A stretch of DNA of 64,000 bases, from assembly GCA_026005055.1 (NCBI GenBank), contig BPKI01000001.1, forward strand, positions 2,003,290 through 2,067,289. The letters run 5' to 3'. The DNA is from Lysobacterales bacterium (GTDB lineage Bacteria; Pseudomonadota; Gammaproteobacteria; Xanthomonadales; BPKI01). This document shows positions 21,059-29,801 of this stretch, in pieces (position 1 is the first letter of the stretch; each line of letters begins with the position of its first letter). A program made the position numbers and the translations under genes. The notes beneath the pieces are model-generated. The model did not search any database. It had not been told where the DNA came from and worked only from the letters and a program-made list of their open reading frames with translations.

Positions 21059-22375
21059 CTAAGCCGCATCAGGAGACCCCAATGGCACAGGCTCGGTTTG
21101 CCTTCGCCACCAGGCCGCGAATCCAGGAAAGCGCCCGAGGAGCCGCCTCGCTTCTTCCTCGCGCACATCCACCATCAGCCACCATCCCGCCTCCTCCGGT
21201 CGCTCTTCACGGACCGCCCCGAGGGCATGGAGCCGCGCCCGCAAGGCGCCCTCCTCGGCCGGCACCCAGAGCTCACCCCGCAGCCGACGACCCGCCAAAG
21301 CCTCGGCGATCGCTCTGGCCAGCACGTCCATGCCCCTGCCATCCAGCGCCGATATGAACACCCGTCGGGGGGGCGTCGTCTCGGGCGCGGACATCGGCTC
21401 CTCTCCGAGCCGGTCGATCTTGTTGAAGACGAGAATCCGCGGAATCTCGGCCGCTCCGATTTCGGCGAGCACTTGATCGACTTCGGCGATTCGCCGCTCG
21501 CATTCGGGATCGCTCGCATCGATCACATGAAGCAAAAGATCGGCATCCCGCGTCTCGTCCAGCGTCGCGCGGAAGGCCGCGACCAGCTCGTGCGGGAGAT
21601 CACGAACGAAACCCACGGTATCGGCGAGCGCGAAGGGTCCGCAGGGCCAGCCATCGATCCGCCGGACGGTCGGATCGAGGGTCGCGAAGGGCTGATCAGC
21701 CACGAAGACCGAACTCCCACTCAGGCGGTTGAACAGCGTGGACTTCCCCGCGTTGGTGTAGCCCACGATCGCGACCAGCGGCAGCGGCCGCCGCAGGCGC
21801 GCGCGCCGGGCCTGGCTGCGCTGGCGCTCGACCTCGGCCAGGCGCCGCTCCAGGATCGCGATCCGCTTGGCGATCAGGCGCCGGTCGAGCTCGAGCTGGG
21901 TCTCGCCCGGACCGCGCAGCCCGATCGCGCCGCCGCGCTGCCGCTCGAGGTGGGTCCAGCCGCGCACCAGCCGCGTGGCCATGTGCTTCAGTTGCGCGAG
22001 CTCGACCTGGAGCTTGCCCTCGTGCGTCCGGGCGCGCTGGGCGAAGATGTCGAGGATCAAGCCGGTGCGATCCACCACCCGGCAAGCGAGATGCCGCTCG
22101 AGGTTGCGCTCTTGCACCGGCGAGAGCGCGGCATTGACCAGGAGCAACTCGGCGCCTTGCGCTTCTTTGGCCGCCTTCAGTTCATCGGCCTTACCGGTGC
22201 CGACGAAGAGCCCGGGGTGCGGGCGTTCGAGCCGCGCCGGAACCCTTCCGACCACGACGGCACCGGCGGCGCGCGCCAGCTCGGCAAATTCTTCTTCCGC
22301 GGAAGGATCCGCCTGAGCTCGCCACCGCGGCAGAAGCAGCAGAGCGCGTTCGCCGCCCTCCGCACGCTCGAACAC
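21059..22375 (-). CDS. hflX: Ribosome-associated GTPase HflX
   Basis: 438 residues. N-terminal HflX domain with a Gly-rich loop region ('RGPGETQLELDRRLI', the GxGExxxE signature) and coiled-coil segment, then a GTPase domain with G1 'GYTNAGKSTLFNRL' (about residue 205), G3 'DTVGFVRDLPHELV' and G4 'FNKID'. HflX splits stalled or heat-damaged 70S ribosomes. One base after the hfq stop, in the classical miaA-hfq-hflX order. hflKC do not follow, since the next gene converges. Confidence 0.95.
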   Translation of the reverse strand: MFERAEGGERALLLLPRWRAQADPSAEEEFAELARAAGAVVVGRVPARLERPHPGLFVGTGKADELKAAKEAQGAELLLVNAALSPVQERNLERHLACRVVDRTGLILDIFAQRARTHEGKLQVELAQLKHMATRLVRGWTHLERQRGGAIGLRGPGETQLELDRRLIAKRIAILERRLAEVERQRSQARRARLRRPLPLVAIVGYTNAGKSTLFNRLSGSSVFVADQPFATLDPTVRRIDGWPCGPFALADTVGFVRDLPHELVAAFRATLDETRDADLLLHVIDASDPECERRIAEVDQVLAEIGAAEIPRILVFNKIDRLGEEPMSAPETTPPRRVFISALDGRGMDVLARAIAEALAGRRLRGELWVPAEEGALRARLHALGAVREERPEEAGWWLMVDVREEEARRLLGRFPGFAAWWRRQTEPVPLGSPDAA

Positions 22376-22376
22376 C

Positions 22377-22658
22377 TTAGGAGCTTGCCTCCCCTAGCGT
22401 AGGCGGCATCTCCGCATCGGCCGGAGCGACCTGCGGTCCGCCGGGTCCCATGCGCACGTTGCGGGTCGGCACCACGGTGGAAATCGCGTGCTTGTAGACC
22501 ATCTGGTTCACCGTGTTGCGCAACACGATCACGAACTGATCGAACGACTCGATCGTCCCCTGCAGCTTGATGCCATTCACCAGATACACGAAGACCGGAA
22601 CGCGCTCGCGGCGCAAAGTATTGAGGAATGGGTCTTGAAGCGAATGTCCTTTGGACAT
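22377..22658 (-). CDS. hfq: RNA chaperone Hfq
   Basis: 93 residues. '[46 protein letters not shown]' (Sm1) and '[15 protein letters not shown]' (Sm2, with the YKHAIST motif) are nearly identical to E. coli Hfq, so the proximal poly-U and distal A-rich RNA sites should be intact. C-terminal tail is short and Pro/Ala rich. Binds sRNAs and mRNAs. Follows miaA by 66 bp. Confidence 0.98.
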   Translation of the reverse strand: MSKGHSLQDPFLNTLRRERVPVFVYLVNGIKLQGTIESFDQFVIVLRNTVNQMVYKHAISTVVPTRNVRMGPGGPQVAPADAEMPPTLGEASS

Positions 22659-22724
22659 GGGCCTGCTCCTCTTGTCGCGGCGGGAGTTGGAGGGCCGTAG
22701 GCCGGCCGCTTGGCGATAGTACCT

Positions 22725-23705
22725 TCAGCCCTCCTCGGATGAAAGGCGGGCCCACTGCGCCTGGGTGAGAAACAAGCGGATCGCCGCGAGAAAAGACTCG
22801 CATGCAGGAGGGAGAATGCGGTAGGCCGGCTCGCCCCGCAGCCATGTGATTTGACGTTTGGCGAGCTGCCGCGTGGCGAACAGTGCGCGCTCGAACATCT
22901 CGCTCCGGGAAGCCCCCCGCTCGAGGCCCTCCCAGATCTGGCGGTAGCCGACCGCGCGCAAGGCCGGCAGCCCGAGATGAAGATCGCCACGCGCGCGCAG
23001 CGCCTCGACCTCCTCGACGAAGCCTAAGCGGAACATGTGGCGCAACCGCTCCTCGATGCGGCGATGGAGCTCTTCGCGCGACGAGGGGAGCAGCGCCAAC
23101 CTAAGCAGCCGAAAAGGGGGACGGTCGGCCCCGCCGAGCCAGGCGCGGCCCACCGGCACCTCATGGCCGAGCGCGATCAGTTCGAGGGCGCGCAGGATCC
23201 GCTGCCGATCTCCGGGCGCGATCCGAGCCGCGACCTCGGGCCGGAGCGCGCGCAGCCGCGCGTGCATGGGCTCTGGACCGAGGCGAGCGAGCTCCTCGGC
23301 CAGGGCGCGGCGCAGGGCCGGATCGGCAGGAGGCAGCCGCGAAAGCCCCCGTTCGAGGGCGCGGAAATAAAGCCCCGTGCCCCCGACCAGCAGCGGCAAG
23401 CGCCCGGTGGCGATCGCTTTCTCCATCTCGGCGAGAGCATCGCGGCGGAAATCGGCAGCCGAGTAGTTTTCGCCGGGATCGCGGATGTCGATCAAAGCGT
23501 GCGGATGCCTCGCGCGAAGCGCAGCGTCAGGTTTGGCGGTGCCGATGTCGAGACCGCGGTAGACCTGCGCCGAGTCGACGCTGATCAAATGACAGCGCAG
23601 GCGCTCGGCGAGGGCCAGGGCCATCGCCGTTTTCCCGCTCGCCGTAGGCCCCATCAGCAGGACGGCGGGCGGCCCGTTTACTAGAACAGCGGTCACAGCC
23701 GCCAT
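22725..23705 (-). CDS. miaA: tRNA dimethylallyltransferase
   Basis: 326 residues from the ATG at 23705 ('MAAVTAVLVNGPPAVLLMGPTASGKTAMALALA'); the track start at 23771 adds an Arg-rich stretch of no known homology. Isopentenylates A37 in tRNAs reading UNN codons. P-loop GPTASGKT at residue ~19, 'ISVDSAQVYRGLDIGTAKP', 'VGGTGLYFRAL', and 'ALRAVGYRQIWEGL' are family motifs. First gene of miaA-hfq-hflX. Confidence 0.96.
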   Translation of the reverse strand: MAAVTAVLVNGPPAVLLMGPTASGKTAMALALAERLRCHLISVDSAQVYRGLDIGTAKPDAALRARHPHALIDIRDPGENYSAADFRRDALAEMEKAIATGRLPLLVGGTGLYFRALERGLSRLPPADPALRRALAEELARLGPEPMHARLRALRPEVAARIAPGDRQRILRALELIALGHEVPVGRAWLGGADRPPFRLLRLALLPSSREELHRRIEERLRHMFRLGFVEEVEALRARGDLHLGLPALRAVGYRQIWEGLERGASRSEMFERALFATRQLAKRQITWLRGEPAYRILPPACESFLAAIRLFLTQAQWARLSSEEG

Positions 23706-23797
23706 TTTGAGCCAGCGCAGCACTCGGCTCGGCCTGCTTGCACGCCGCTGGCGATCGCGAATAATGGGCACCGAGGACGCCGAGTGCGGCGACGCCG

Positions 23798-25834
23798 ATG
23801 CAAGCGGCCGATTTCCTGAGCACGATCTACCTCACCCAGGCCTTCGGCATCGGGCTGATCGCGGCGATCTTGTTTCACTATCATCGGCTTCGAGGTGACA
23901 GCGCTCTTCTTCTCTGGGCCCTCGGCTTTCTCTTCCATGCGCTCGGCTGGTTTCTCAGCGCCATCGCTCACCAGCTCGCCCAGCTCGGGCTCACGCTCAG
24001 CACCTCTCGCCAACTCGCCTCGCTCCTTTCCCTGAGCTTCGCCTACGGCCATCTGGTGTTCCTCTTCATGGCGGGATATGCCCTGAAGAGCCGGCGAAGC
24101 CCGCGCTACGCGGTGCTCGCCCTGGGCCTCGCCGCGGCGGCGATTTTTGCGCTGTTTTCGGTTTTCGGTTTGGCTCAGGAGCCGGAAGAGCAAAGTCTTC
24201 GCATCCTCCTCCGCGTCGGGCTTCGCGACACCATCCTCGGATCGTCGTATCTGCTCATGGCCGTGCTGCTCGGCCGGCTCGGATTGTCCTCGCGCTTCGG
24301 GCGGAGACTGCTGCTCACGGGTTTCGTCTTCTACGGCCTCGCCTTACTCATCAGCGCGGCGGTGCTCTGGGCCGATCACTTCGGCGATGTGGACACGCAG
24401 GTTTACGTGCCGCTCAACGCCCTCTTGGTGGTGGCTGCGCTCTACCTTGGTCTGGCCCTGATCGTATGGCTGATGGAGATCGAGCGTCTCCGCGCGGAAG
24501 CGGCGACGGTCCAAGTCCAGCACGTGCGCCGCTTCGATGCCCTCACCGGTTTCGCGCAGCAGGAGCATTTCCGTCGCATGCTCGAGCAGCGCTTGGAAGC
24601 CGGCGGATCGGGTCAGGAACTCGCCCTGTTCCGGATCGGGCTCGACGACTTCAAGACGGTCAACCTCGCCTACGGAAGCGGCGTCGGCGATCGAATCCTC
24701 GTGGCGCTCAGTCAGCGTCTCCGGCAGACCGAGGAGGAGGCGCTGCTCGGGCGCCTGGAAGGGGATGAGTTCGCCCTGGTGCTGCCGGTGCAAGGCTCGG
24801 AGCAGGCATCGCGGAAGGCGGCGCGTTTACTCTCCGTCCTCGAGCGCCCGTATACCATCGACGGGCAGACGATCGAGGTCCCCGCCAGTATCGGGGTCGC
24901 CATCCATCCTCACGATGCGCGCAAAGGCGAGACGCTGCTCCTCAACGCGAAACTTGCGCTGAAGCAGGCCAAGCGCGAGGGCGGCCGCCGCTGCCGCTTC
25001 TTCGACCGATCGCTCGACCGTGATGCCCGTAGCCGTCTGGAGCAGTCGCTCGAGCTCGGCCGGGCGCTGGCCAACGCCCACTTCGAGCCGCATTTCCAGC
25101 CGATCGTCCGCGCCGACGACGGGCGTATCGTCGCCTGGGAAGCGCTGGCGCGCTGGCGGCACCAGCGTCTCGGCCTCCTTCCCGCTCGCGATTTCCTGCC
25201 CATGCTCGAGGATTCGCGCCGCGTCGCGGAGCTGGATCTCGCGATCCTCGACCAGGCCGTCGCGCAGCTCGCCCGCGCGCTGGGTGATCGCCACGAAGCG
25301 GAGCATCCCTGGATTTCGGTCAACCTGAGCGCACTCACCCTCGAACGGCAGGATCTTCCGAGCACGATCGCCGAGATCCTCGCAAGGCACCGCCTCGACC
25401 CCCGGCGCCTCGCGATCGAACTCACCGAGTCCCGGGCGCTGGTGGACCAGGAAAGCTCGGCGCGGATCATGGCCGCCTTTCGCGAGAGCGGCGTGAGAGT
25501 GCTGCTCGACGACTTCGGCGCGGGCCACTCGAGTCTGGCACGCCTGCTCAGGCTTCCGCTCGACGGGATCAAACTCGATCGCGGTTTCCTTCAGGCCGCT
25601 CCGGGGGATGCCCGGCGCCGCGCCCTGGTCGCCGGGACGGTCCAAATCGCCAACGAACTCGGGCTGATCACGATCGCTGAGGGCATCGAGACGCCGGAGG
25701 ACTGGCGCCTCGCGCGCGAGTGTGGTGTCCGGCTCCTGCAGGGCTTCGGCGTCGCGATCCCCTCTTCGCGGATGGAACCGGGGCAGGTGCTCATGGCCTC
25801 GGCGGCGAGGTCCGCCTCCGGCCAAGGCCTATAA
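23798..25834 (+). CDS. Membrane-bound GGDEF-EAL protein, probable c-di-GMP phosphodiesterase
   Basis: 678 residues. Residues ~1-230 hold about seven hydrophobic segments (for example 'AFGIGLIAAILFHYH', 'YAVLALGLAAAAIFALFSVFG'), a membrane sensor module I cannot name. Then a GGDEF domain whose signature is degenerate (LEGDEF, about residue 318), and an EAL domain (from about residue 435) that looks intact: 'EALARWRH', 'VNLSALTLE', 'AIELTESRA', 'LLDDFGAGHSSLARL', 'GIKLDRGFL', 'IAEGIETPEDW'. The pattern predicts an active phosphodiesterase with an allosteric or weak GGDEF domain. Stands alone, between divergent miaA and co-directional tdh. Confidence 0.88.
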   Translation: MQAADFLSTIYLTQAFGIGLIAAILFHYHRLRGDSALLLWALGFLFHALGWFLSAIAHQLAQLGLTLSTSRQLASLLSLSFAYGHLVFLFMAGYALKSRRSPRYAVLALGLAAAAIFALFSVFGLAQEPEEQSLRILLRVGLRDTILGSSYLLMAVLLGRLGLSSRFGRRLLLTGFVFYGLALLISAAVLWADHFGDVDTQVYVPLNALLVVAALYLGLALIVWLMEIERLRAEAATVQVQHVRRFDALTGFAQQEHFRRMLEQRLEAGGSGQELALFRIGLDDFKTVNLAYGSGVGDRILVALSQRLRQTEEEALLGRLEGDEFALVLPVQGSEQASRKAARLLSVLERPYTIDGQTIEVPASIGVAIHPHDARKGETLLLNAKLALKQAKREGGRRCRFFDRSLDRDARSRLEQSLELGRALANAHFEPHFQPIVRADDGRIVAWEALARWRHQRLGLLPARDFLPMLEDSRRVAELDLAILDQAVAQLARALGDRHEAEHPWISVNLSALTLERQDLPSTIAEILARHRLDPRRLAIELTESRALVDQESSARIMAAFRESGVRVLLDDFGAGHSSLARLLRLPLDGIKLDRGFLQAAPGDARRRALVAGTVQIANELGLITIAEGIETPEDWRLARECGVRLLQGFGVAIPSSRMEPGQVLMASAARSASGQGL

Positions 25835-25864
25835 TCGTCTGCGGTTTTCCAGAGGTTCGCCCGC

Positions 25865-26899
25865 ATGGCCGAACGCATGCGCGCGCTGGTCAAGCGCGAG
25901 GCCGCACCCGGTATCTGGATGGAGGAAGTGCCGATTCCCGAGCCGGGTCCGAACGAGGTCCTGATCAAGACCATCAAGACCGCGATCTGCGGCACCGATC
26001 TGCACATCTACAAGTGGGACGACTGGGCGCGTCGCACGATCAGGCCGGGACTGATCATCGGACACGAGTTCGTCGGTCGGATCGCGGCGCTCGGTTCGGC
26101 GGTCAGCGGCTATCGCATCGGGCAACGCGTCTCCGCCGAGGGTCACATCGTCTGCGGGGTCTGTCGCAACTGCCGGGCGGGGCGACAGCATCTCTGCCCT
26201 CACACGGTTGGCATCGGCGTCCACCGTGACGGCGCCTTCGCCGAGTACGTCACGGTACCGGCGAGCAACCTCTGGCCGATTCCGGATGCGGTTCCCTCCG
26301 AGTTCGCCGCCTTCTTCGATCCCTTCGGCAACGCCGCCCATTGCGCACTGGAGTTCGACGTGGTCGGGGAAGACGTGCTCATCACCGGCGCCGGACCGAT
26401 CGGGGTGATGGCTGCGGGCATTTGCAAACACATCGGCGCGCGCAACGTGGTGGTGACCGACGTCAACGACTACCGGCTCAAGCTCGCCGCCGAGATGGGC
26501 GCGACCCGAGTGGTCAACGTCTCCCGTCAGTCGCTACGAGAGGTCATGAGAGACCTGCACATGGAGGGTTTCGACGTCGGCCTCGAGATGTCCGGCCACC
26601 CCGGTGCCTTCAACGACATGCTCGACTGCATGTACCACGGCGGCAAGATCGCGCTCCTCGGGCTGCTGCCGCAGGGCTCCGGCATCGACTGGGACAAGGT
26701 GATCTTCAAGGGCCTCGTGATCCACGGCATCTACGGCCGAAGGATGTACGAGACCTGGTACAAGATGACCCAGCTCGTGCTGAGCGGCTTCCCGCTGCAC
26801 AAGGTCCTCACGCACCAGTTGCACATCGACGATTTCGAGGAAGGCTTCCGGCTGATGGCGAGCGGCCAGTGCGGGAAAGTGGTCTGCTCATGGAACTGA
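25865..26899 (+). CDS. tdh: L-threonine 3-dehydrogenase
   Basis: 344 residues, the length of E. coli Tdh. Zinc-dependent medium-chain dehydrogenase oxidising threonine to 2-amino-3-ketobutyrate with NAD+. Catalytic zinc region '[20 protein letters not shown]' and 'IGHEFVGRI'; structural zinc Cys4 '[15 protein letters not shown]'; Rossmann motif '[20 protein letters not shown]'; and '[21 protein letters not shown]', which separates Tdh from other MDRs. The partner kbl is not adjacent. The end overlaps parC by 10 bp. Confidence 0.95.
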   Translation: MAERMRALVKREAAPGIWMEEVPIPEPGPNEVLIKTIKTAICGTDLHIYKWDDWARRTIRPGLIIGHEFVGRIAALGSAVSGYRIGQRVSAEGHIVCGVCRNCRAGRQHLCPHTVGIGVHRDGAFAEYVTVPASNLWPIPDAVPSEFAAFFDPFGNAAHCALEFDVVGEDVLITGAGPIGVMAAGICKHIGARNVVVTDVNDYRLKLAAEMGATRVVNVSRQSLREVMRDLHMEGFDVGLEMSGHPGAFNDMLDCMYHGGKIALLGLLPQGSGIDWDKVIFKGLVIHGIYGRRMYETWYKMTQLVLSGFPLHKVLTHQLHIDDFEEGFRLMASGQCGKVVCSWN

Positions 26900-29142
26900 A
26901 GGAAAACGACGGCGGCGAAAACGTCGAGAACCTGCCGCTTCGCGAGTACGCCGAGCGCGCGTACCTCGATTACTCGATGTACGTGGTGCTCGACCGCGCC
27001 CTGCCCTACCTCGGCGACGGTCTGAAGCCCGTGCAACGTCGCATCCTCTATGCGATGCACGAACTCGGTCTCTCCGCGAACGCCAAGCCGCGCAAGGCGG
27101 CGCGCACCGTCGGCGACGTCATTGGCAAGTTTCATCCGCACGGCGATGCCGCCTGCTACGAAGCGCTGGTGCTGATGGCCCAGCCCTTCAACTTCCGCTA
27201 TCCGCTGATCGAGGGCCAGGGCAACTTCGGTTCGCCCGACGATCCGAAGAGCTTCGCGGCCATGCGCTACACCGAGGCGCGGCTATCACGCTTCGCCGAG
27301 CTCTTGCTCGCGGAGCTCGATCAGGGAACGGTCGATTTCGCACCCAACTTCGACGGATCGCTTCGCGAACCCTCCTGGCTTCCGGCGCGCGTGCCCCACG
27401 TCCTGCTCAACGGCACCACCGGCATCGCCGTGGGCATGGCCACCGACATCCCCCCGCACAACCTACGCGAGGTCGTCTCCGCCTTGATCCGTCTGCTCGA
27501 CGATCCGGAAGCGTCCGTCGCCGATCTGTGCGAGCACGTGCGCGGGCCCGATTTCCCGAGCGAGGCGGAGATCATCACGCCCCGAGCCGAGCTCCTGCGC
27601 ATCTATCAAACCGGCAGCGGCAGCGTGCGGGCGCGGGCGACCTGGGTCCGAGAAGCTTCGCAGATCGTCATCACCGCCCTCCCCTGGCAGGTATCACCGG
27701 CCCGGGTGCTGGAACAGATCGCGGAGCAGATGCGCGCCAAGAAACTCCCCCTCATCGAGGATCTGAGGGATGAGAGCGATCACCGCCATCCCTGCAGGCT
27801 GGTCCTGGTGCCGCGTTCCTCGAGGGTGGATGCCGAGGCGCTGATGAGCCACCTCTTCGCCACCACCGACCTCGAGAAGAGCTATCGGGTCAACCTCAAC
27901 GTGATCGGCCTCGATGGCCGTCCGCGGGTGATGGACTTGAAGCGCCTGCTCTCGGACTGGCTCTTTTTCCGCACCGAGACGGTGAGCCGAAGGCTGCGAC
28001 ACCGGCTGGAGCGCGTCGAGAAGCGACTCCACCTCCTCGATGGCCTGCTCACCGCCATCCTCGACATCGAGGAGGTGATCCGGATCATCCGCAGCGAAGA
28101 CGAGCCCAAGCAAGCGCTGATGCGTCGCTTCGCGCTGAGCGAGGCGCAGGCGGAGTACATCCTCGAGACCAAGCTCCGGCAGCTCGCGCGATTGCAAGAA
28201 GTCGAGCTCCGCGCGGAACGCGAATCGCTCCTCGACGAGCGCGAGAGCCTAAAGGGAACCCTGGGCTCGCGGGCGCGGCTTCGCGGCCTGATCAAGGACG
28301 AGCTCCTGCGCGATGCCGAATCCTTTGGCGATGAGCGCCGCTCCCCGATCGTCGAGCGCGGCGAAGCGCGGATGCTGGCCGAGCACGAAGTCGTGCCAGC
28401 CGAGCCGGTGACCGTGGTCCTCTCGAAAAAAGGCTGGGTTCGTGTGGCCAAGGGTCACGACATCGACCCCACTGGGCTTTCCTACCGCGAGGGCGATGGC
28501 TTTCTCGCCGCCGCCCGCGGCCGCTCGAACCAGCACGTCGTCTTCCTCGACAGCCAGGGCCGCGCCTACAGCACGCTCGCATACACGCTGCCCTCGGCGC
28601 GGGGCAACGGCGAGCCGCTCACCGGCCGCTTCGATCCGCCCGCGGGCGCCTCCTTCGTGGCCGTCGCGCTCGGGGCGGAAGAGAGCTTCCTGCTTCTCGC
28701 CCACACGCATGCTCAAGGCTTCCTCGCCCCCTACCGAAGCCTGCTCGGCCGCGTCCGCAGCGGCAAGCAGGCGCTCGCCGTGCCGGAGGGGGCGCGCGTG
28801 CTCGAGCCGGCCATGGTGAGCGATCCCGCGCGGGATCGGATCGTGGTCGCGAGCAGCGCGGGATACCTGCTCATGTTCTCGGCCGCCGAGCTCCCGGTGA
28901 TGGAACGCGGCAAGGGCGTGCGGCTCATGGGGATTCCACCGGCCAAGGCGCGGGCCGGCGAGGAGGCGCTCATCGCGGTGGCAAGCCTCGGCGAGGAGCA
29001 GGATCTGCTGATCGAGGCGGGCCAGCGCCACATGACCCTGCGCTGGAGCGAACTGCTCGAATACCAGGGTCGAAGAGCGCAAAGGGGTCGGAAGCTCCCT
29101 CGAGGCTTCCAGCGCGTCGATCGCCTTTCGGCGGCCGTCTGA
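26890..29142 (+). CDS. parC: DNA topoisomerase IV subunit A
   Basis: 750 residues from the ATG at 26890 inside the tdh tail; the track ORF begins 549 bp earlier in another gene's frame. Decatenates daughter chromosomes with ParE. The catalytic Tyr lies in '[11 protein letters not shown]', preceded by '[14 protein letters not shown]'. Close alignment to E. coli ParC through '[18 protein letters not shown]' and the C-terminal blades ('[18 protein letters not shown]'). The quinolone region reads '[13 protein letters not shown]', with Ala where E. coli ParC has Ser80. GyrA is unlikely because of alignment and the C-terminal domain without a GyrA box (QRRGGKG). Confidence 0.95.
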   Translation: MELKENDGGENVENLPLREYAERAYLDYSMYVVLDRALPYLGDGLKPVQRRILYAMHELGLSANAKPRKAARTVGDVIGKFHPHGDAACYEALVLMAQPFNFRYPLIEGQGNFGSPDDPKSFAAMRYTEARLSRFAELLLAELDQGTVDFAPNFDGSLREPSWLPARVPHVLLNGTTGIAVGMATDIPPHNLREVVSALIRLLDDPEASVADLCEHVRGPDFPSEAEIITPRAELLRIYQTGSGSVRARATWVREASQIVITALPWQVSPARVLEQIAEQMRAKKLPLIEDLRDESDHRHPCRLVLVPRSSRVDAEALMSHLFATTDLEKSYRVNLNVIGLDGRPRVMDLKRLLSDWLFFRTETVSRRLRHRLERVEKRLHLLDGLLTAILDIEEVIRIIRSEDEPKQALMRRFALSEAQAEYILETKLRQLARLQEVELRAERESLLDERESLKGTLGSRARLRGLIKDELLRDAESFGDERRSPIVERGEARMLAEHEVVPAEPVTVVLSKKGWVRVAKGHDIDPTGLSYREGDGFLAAARGRSNQHVVFLDSQGRAYSTLAYTLPSARGNGEPLTGRFDPPAGASFVAVALGAEESFLLLAHTHAQGFLAPYRSLLGRVRSGKQALAVPEGARVLEPAMVSDPARDRIVVASSAGYLLMFSAAELPVMERGKGVRLMGIPPAKARAGEEALIAVASLGEEQDLLIEAGQRHMTLRWSELLEYQGRRAQRGRKLPRGFQRVDRLSAAV

Positions 29143-29147
29143 CCGGG

Positions 29148-29801
29148 ATGGACGCGGATTTCTGGCGCGAGTGCTGGCGCAGACGGGAAACCCCCTGGGC
29201 GCAGAGCGAAGCCAACGGCCTCCTCGTTCGACATTGGGCATCGATCCCGCTGCGAACCGATGCCTGGGTCTTCGTGCCCCTGTGCGGCAGCAGCCTCGAC
29301 ATGGCCTTCCTCGCCGCGCGTGGACACCGCATCCTTGGCGTCGAGCTCGTGCCGGAGGCGATCGAAGCCTTCTTCGCGGGACAAGGCATCGCTCCTCGCC
29401 GCAGACCGCACCGCATCGGCGAAGTCTTCGAGGGCGGTTCCTACCGCATCCTCGCCGGCGATGCCTTCGAGCTGCGACCGGAAGATCTCGCGGAGTGCAG
29501 CGCTTTCTACGACCGCGCCGCGCTCGTCGCGGTGCCACCCGCGATGCGCCATCGCTACGTCGCCGAGGTCCTGGGCAAGCTCCCGCCAGGTAGTCAAGGG
29601 CTCCTGGTGAGCCTCGAGTTCCCCGAATCGGCGCGCGCCGGACCGCCATATCCCTTGTCGGCGGAGGAAATCCGGGTCCTGTTCGCGGATTGGAACCCGG
29701 TGCTGCTCGACCGTTTGGACCTCATCGAGCGAGATCCAGGCTTCGCCCGGGGCATGGCCCACGCCTGGACCACCGCCTGGCGGCTTCGTCGCCCCGGATG
29801 A
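29148..29801 (+). CDS. tpm: Thiopurine S-methyltransferase family protein
   Basis: 217 residues, normal for bacterial TPMT. SAM-dependent methyltransferase; in bacteria linked to tellurite and selenite resistance. Signatures: 'FWRECWRRRETPWAQSEANGLLVRHW', SAM motif 'VFVPLCGSSLDMAFLAARGHRILGVEL', 'AFYDRAALVAVPPAMRHRY' and 'LLVSLEFPES'. Starts 5 bp after parC; its stop overlaps the start of the penicillin acylase gene (ATGA). The physiological substrate here is unknown. Confidence 0.92.
   Translation: MDADFWRECWRRRETPWAQSEANGLLVRHWASIPLRTDAWVFVPLCGSSLDMAFLAARGHRILGVELVPEAIEAFFAGQGIAPRRRPHRIGEVFEGGSYRILAGDAFELRPEDLAECSAFYDRAALVAVPPAMRHRYVAEVLGKLPPGSQGLLVSLEFPESARAGPPYPLSAEEIRVLFADWNPVLLDRLDLIERDPGFARGMAHAWTTAWRLRRPG

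Noticed and set aside
26890-29142. GyrA instead of ParC
   Set aside because: Alignment to ParC is closer throughout and no QRRGGKG-type GyrA box is visible in the C-terminal domain.
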